Of a stretch of DNA of 16,937 bases, positions 14,551 to 16,937 are shown one piece after another. The notes beneath the pieces are model-generated. The model was not told the DNA's origin. It searched no databases and was given only the letters and a program-made list of their open reading frames with translations. The translations under genes and the position numbers were made by a program. Each line of letters opens with the position of its first letter. Within the stretch, counting starts at the first letter, position 1. The stretch is from contig QFOL01000052.1 in the NCBI GenBank assembly GCA_003241215.1, forward strand, positions 1 through 16,937, given 5' to 3'. Source of the stretch: Agrobacterium fabrum. Its GTDB lineage: Bacteria > Pseudomonadota > Alphaproteobacteria > Rhizobiales > Rhizobiaceae.

Positions 14551-16381
14551 GGCTGGACCACCATGCGTCCGGAAAACCGACGCCATATTGCGGCAGGTTT
14601 TCAGGGCGGATAAGCGTGTTCCAGTAGGCGATGAACATCTCGCCGCGGTAAAATTGCGGTATGACGTAGCTGTTTGCCAGAAGCACCCGGTCGAGCGCCC
14701 GCGCGGCGGCCACCTGTTCATCCCGATCGGGCGCAAATATGACCTTTCTGACCAGAGCGTCGACGGCGGGGTTCTTGATGCCCGCGAGATTGTTGGAGCC
14801 CTGCCGGTCGGCCGCCGCCGAACCCCAGAAATCCGCCTGCTCGTTTCCGGGATTGGCCGATGTCGCCCAGAGCTTGACCGCAACGTCGAAATCGAAGCTG
14901 CGGGTGCGGTTGGTATATTGCGAGGCGTCGACGGTGCGGATCGTCGCATTGATACCGATCTTCTTCAGATTCTGGACATAGGGCAGGATGGTTCTTTCCA
15001 TGCCAGATGAATCGATCAGAAACTCCATGTCGAGCTGCTGGCCGGTCGCCGCATTGACCATGCGGTTACCGCGCAGCTCATAACCGGCCTCCTTCATCAG
15101 CTTGACGGCCTCGCGCAGATTGTCCCGCTGCTTGGCGGGATCACCCGCGACGGGGTTGCGGTATTCTGTCGTGAAGACTTCCGGCGGGACCTGATCCTTC
15201 AGCTCCTGGAGAATTTCCAGTTCGCGGCCGGTCGGAAGGCCGGAGGAGGCCAGCTCGCTGCCCATGAAGAAGCTGTTGATGCGCTGGAACTGGCCGTAAG
15301 CCAGCGTGCGGTTCAGCTCCTCGAAATCGAAAGCGTAGTTCAGCGCCTTGCGCAGTTTCGGGTTCTGGAACTTCTCGCGCCGCATATTCGGCACGAAGGC
15401 CTGCATGATGCCGACGGAGCGATAAATATTCGGCAGTTCCTCTTTCTTGACACGGCCTTCCTTGACGGCCGGGAAATCATAACCCGTGACCCAGCGGCTG
15501 GAGGAGGCTTCCTGGCGGAAATCGACGGTGCCGGATTTGAAGGCCTGGAATTCCACATCCTGATCAGCAAAGAAGGTGTAGCCGATGGTTTTGAAATTGT
15601 TCATCCCCACATTCACATTGACGTCCTTGCCCCAGTAGTCGTCGCGGCGTTCATAAGTGATGGACGAGCCGGGAGAGACGGCTGCGATCTTATAGGCGCC
15701 CGAGCCCATGACCGGCTCCAGCGTGCCGCGCGATATGTCACGCGGCTTGCCGTCCGGGCCGACACCTTCCCACCAGTGCCTGGGAACGATCAGCAACTGC
15801 CCGACGATCTGCGGCAATTCGCGATTGTTCTTTTCATCGAAGATAAAGGTGATGTCCCTTTCGCCGCTCACCTCCGCCTTGGTGACGTGGGTGTAATAAG
15901 TCGCGAGTTGCGGGCTCAGATCCTTCGCTTTTTCGAAGCTGAAGACGACATCATCAGGCGTCACCGGCTTGCCGTCGGCCCATTTGGCCTCCGCGCGCAG
16001 CCGGAAGGTGGCTTTCGAAATATCGTCGGGATAGCTCACGCCCTCGGCCAGCAAACCATAGGAGGCCGACAGCTCCTCTTCCGTCGATTTCATCAGCGTA
16101 TCGAAAACCAGCGAGAGGCCCGTTGCCGCCTCGCCCTTGGCAAGCAGCGGATTGAGCGTATCGAAAGTGCCTGATGTCGACAGGCGCAGCGTACCGCCCT
16201 TCGGCGCCCTGGTATTCACATAGTCGAAATGGTCGAAACCATCGGGATGTTTCAGTTCCCCGACCGTCGAAATCCCCTTTCGCCAGACATCCGCTGACTG
16301 GGCGGAAGCCGCCGGCGGTATCAGCAGGGCGGATGCCGCGAACGCGATGAGGAGACGGGATTTCAGTGGTGCCAATATCAT
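14537..16381 (-). CDS. yejA: YejA, periplasmic peptide-binding protein of the Yej importer
   Basis: A 614-residue extracellular solute-binding protein, family 5 (oligopeptide type), near the 604 of E. coli YejA. Residues 1-27 are a signal peptide (KSR, hydrophobic core, ending ASA before Gln28) with no lipobox, so it is soluble in the periplasm. Family landmarks are HPDGFDHFDYVNTRAPKGG (about 45-63), KGEAATGLSLVFDTLM and YPDDISKATFRLRAEAKWADG (about 117-137). YejA captures peptides, including microcin C in enterobacteria. ATG at 16381 is the only reasonable start; the proposed GGGA ribosome site can fold into a small hairpin. It is the first gene of the yejABEF unit and is transcribed divergently from the mepA-like gene. 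Confidence 0.93.
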   Translation of the reverse strand: MILAPLKSRLLIAFAASALLIPPAASAQSADVWRKGISTVGELKHPDGFDHFDYVNTRAPKGGTLRLSTSGTFDTLNPLLAKGEAATGLSLVFDTLMKSTEEELSASYGLLAEGVSYPDDISKATFRLRAEAKWADGKPVTPDDVVFSFEKAKDLSPQLATYYTHVTKAEVSGERDITFIFDEKNNRELPQIVGQLLIVPRHWWEGVGPDGKPRDISRGTLEPVMGSGAYKIAAVSPGSSITYERRDDYWGKDVNVNVGMNNFKTIGYTFFADQDVEFQAFKSGTVDFRQEASSSRWVTGYDFPAVKEGRVKKEELPNIYRSVGIMQAFVPNMRREKFQNPKLRKALNYAFDFEELNRTLAYGQFQRINSFFMGSELASSGLPTGRELEILQELKDQVPPEVFTTEYRNPVAGDPAKQRDNLREAVKLMKEAGYELRGNRMVNAATGQQLDMEFLIDSSGMERTILPYVQNLKKIGINATIRTVDASQYTNRTRSFDFDVAVKLWATSANPGNEQADFWGSAAADRQGSNNLAGIKNPAVDALVRKVIFAPDRDEQVAAARALDRVLLANSYVIPQFYRGEMFIAYWNTLIRPENLPQYGVGFPDAWWSSQAGN

Positions 16382-16383
16382 CG

Positions 16384-16394
16384 GGGAATGTCCC
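16384..16394 (-). promoter_or_regulatory. Small hairpin covering the yejA ribosome-binding region
   Basis: On the minus strand GGGA-CAT-TCCC forms a four-pair stem with the only plausible Shine-Dalgarno (GGGA, about nine bases before the ATG) in the 5' arm. It could limit translation or be a target of a small RNA; the stem is short, so the effect is speculative. Confidence 0.3.
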
Positions 16395-16463
16395 TGTTTT
16401 CATACTTGTCGGAGAGAGCATAAAAGAAAGATTGGCAAAAAACAGATGCGCTGACTCACAAGC

Positions 16464-16483
16464 TCTTTATCGGCGTCTTTATC
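16464..16483. repeat. Direct repeat TCTTTATC in the yejA-mepA intergenic region
   Basis: TCTTTATC occurs at 16464-16471 and 16476-16483, a 12-base period close to one helical turn, between the divergent yejA and mepA-like genes. Elsewhere in the 202-base gap there is a GAAAC-ATG-GTTTC palindrome (16506-16518). Promoters for both genes must lie here, but I cannot fix convincing -35/-10 pairs. Confidence 0.3.
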
Positions 16484-16583
16484 CCCGCTTTGCGAGATAC
16501 CGGGCGAAACATGGTTTCAACAAAATCCCGTTCCAGTTTATCTTGAGGGGAAGAGAATCACCTGATCGAACGGGCACGACTAT

Positions 16584-16937
16584 ATGACGGCGGGATCATC
16601 TAGAGTTTTCAAGGCGGCCATGCTGGCGATCTCGGTCGCCTCGGCCCTGCAGCTGCAGATGGAGACCGCGTCGGCGGAAGACAGGCCCGCGAAAGAGGTA
16701 TTCGGCCACATGGCCCTGCCCTCAGCCGCCGCCTCCCAGCCCATCGGTTCCTATGCCAAGGGCTGCCAATCCGGCGCCATCGCCATGCCGACCGACGGTC
16801 CCGGCTGGCAGGCCATGCGCCTTTCGCGCAACCGGCGCTGGGGCCAGCCGCAGCTTATTTCCTTCCTCGAGCAATTTTCGCAGGATGCCCAGAAGATCGG
16901 CTGGCCGGGACTGCTGCTCGGCGACATTTCGCAGCCG
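16584..16937 (+). CDS. mepA: MepA-like penicillin-insensitive murein endopeptidase (partial, 3' end beyond window)
   Basis: The first 118 residues of a MepA-type endopeptidase, which cuts D,D cross-links in peptidoglycan in the periplasm. A signal peptide (SSRVFK, then a hydrophobic core, ending ASA before Glu32) is followed by the MepA N-terminal landmarks PIGSYAKGC, QAMRLSRNRRWGQPQLISFL and GLLLGDIS, which align well with E. coli MepA (SIGSFSNGC, ...RRYFGHPDLVMFI, VLIGDMG). The metal-binding GGHASHQTG-type motif lies beyond the window edge, so activity cannot be judged. ATG at 16584 is the first in-frame start after a stop (16563); the ATG at 16620 has a better ribosome site (AAGGCGG) but would remove the basic end of the signal peptide. 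Confidence 0.82.
   Translation, partial: MTAGSSRVFKAAMLAISVASALQLQMETASAEDRPAKEVFGHMALPSAAASQPIGSYAKGCQSGAIAMPTDGPGWQAMRLSRNRRWGQPQLISFLEQFSQDAQKIGWPGLLLGDISQP

Noticed and set aside
16366..16587. 73-codon plus-strand frame in the yejA-mepA gap
   Set aside because: It begins inside yejA on the other strand, has no ribosome site, and resembles no known small protein.
1..16937. Mobile elements, CRISPR arrays, tRNA/rRNA genes or a defence island
   Set aside because: No transposase or integrase motifs, no regularly spaced repeats, no terminal inverted repeats and no RNA-gene signatures were seen. All larger open frames that look coding are metabolic, transport or regulatory genes.

Overview
The window is gene-dense, GC-rich alphaproteobacterial chromosomal DNA. 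The best clue to the host is a full-length rirA gene (Rrf2-type iron regulator with Cys91/Cys99/Cys105). RirA is typical of the Rhizobiaceae and relatives, and overall gene content and protein style point to Agrobacterium/Rhizobium. There are no insertion sequences, phage genes, tRNA/rRNA genes or CRISPR arrays, and base composition looks even throughout, so this reads as ordinary core or stable accessory chromosome.

Left part, plus strand (1-6331). rirA has its own promoter carrying an Irr/ICE-like box and ends in a strong intrinsic terminator. Next come a monocistronic AbrB-family membrane protein and a four-gene ABC importer of the YehZYXW (OsmF) osmoprotectant type: binding protein, permease, ATPase, permease. 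The last three importer genes are coupled by ATGA overlaps. A GntK-type gluconokinase follows and ends tail-to-tail with the next cluster, sharing bases of the two stop codons.

Middle part, minus strand (6328-10411). Three catabolic genes lie in transcription order: a DadA-like FAD amino-acid/amine dehydrogenase, a glutamine-synthetase-like gamma-glutamyl-amine ligase (PuuA family), and, one base later, a strong homologue of gamma-glutamylputrescine oxidase (PuuB). Together they suggest amine or amino-acid use through gamma-glutamylated intermediates. The later Puu steps (aldehyde dehydrogenase, hydrolase, aminotransferase) are not in the window.

Right part, minus strand (10512-16381). This is a complete yejABEF peptide ABC importer: binding protein, two permeases and a double-domain ATPase, tightly packed apart from a structured 140-base gap after yejA. 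Divergent from yejA, the window ends inside a MepA-like murein endopeptidase gene whose catalytic region lies beyond the edge.

The coding content is recognisable, and I did not find a clearly new system. The observations most worth a second look are regulatory: the ICE-like box over the rirA -35 region, three tandem hairpins in the osmF leader, a TTTCGYKAA element 41-56 bases upstream of dadA-like, puuA-like and yejB, interleaved inverted repeats before the dadA-like gene, and the overlapping convergent stop codons of gntK and puuB.
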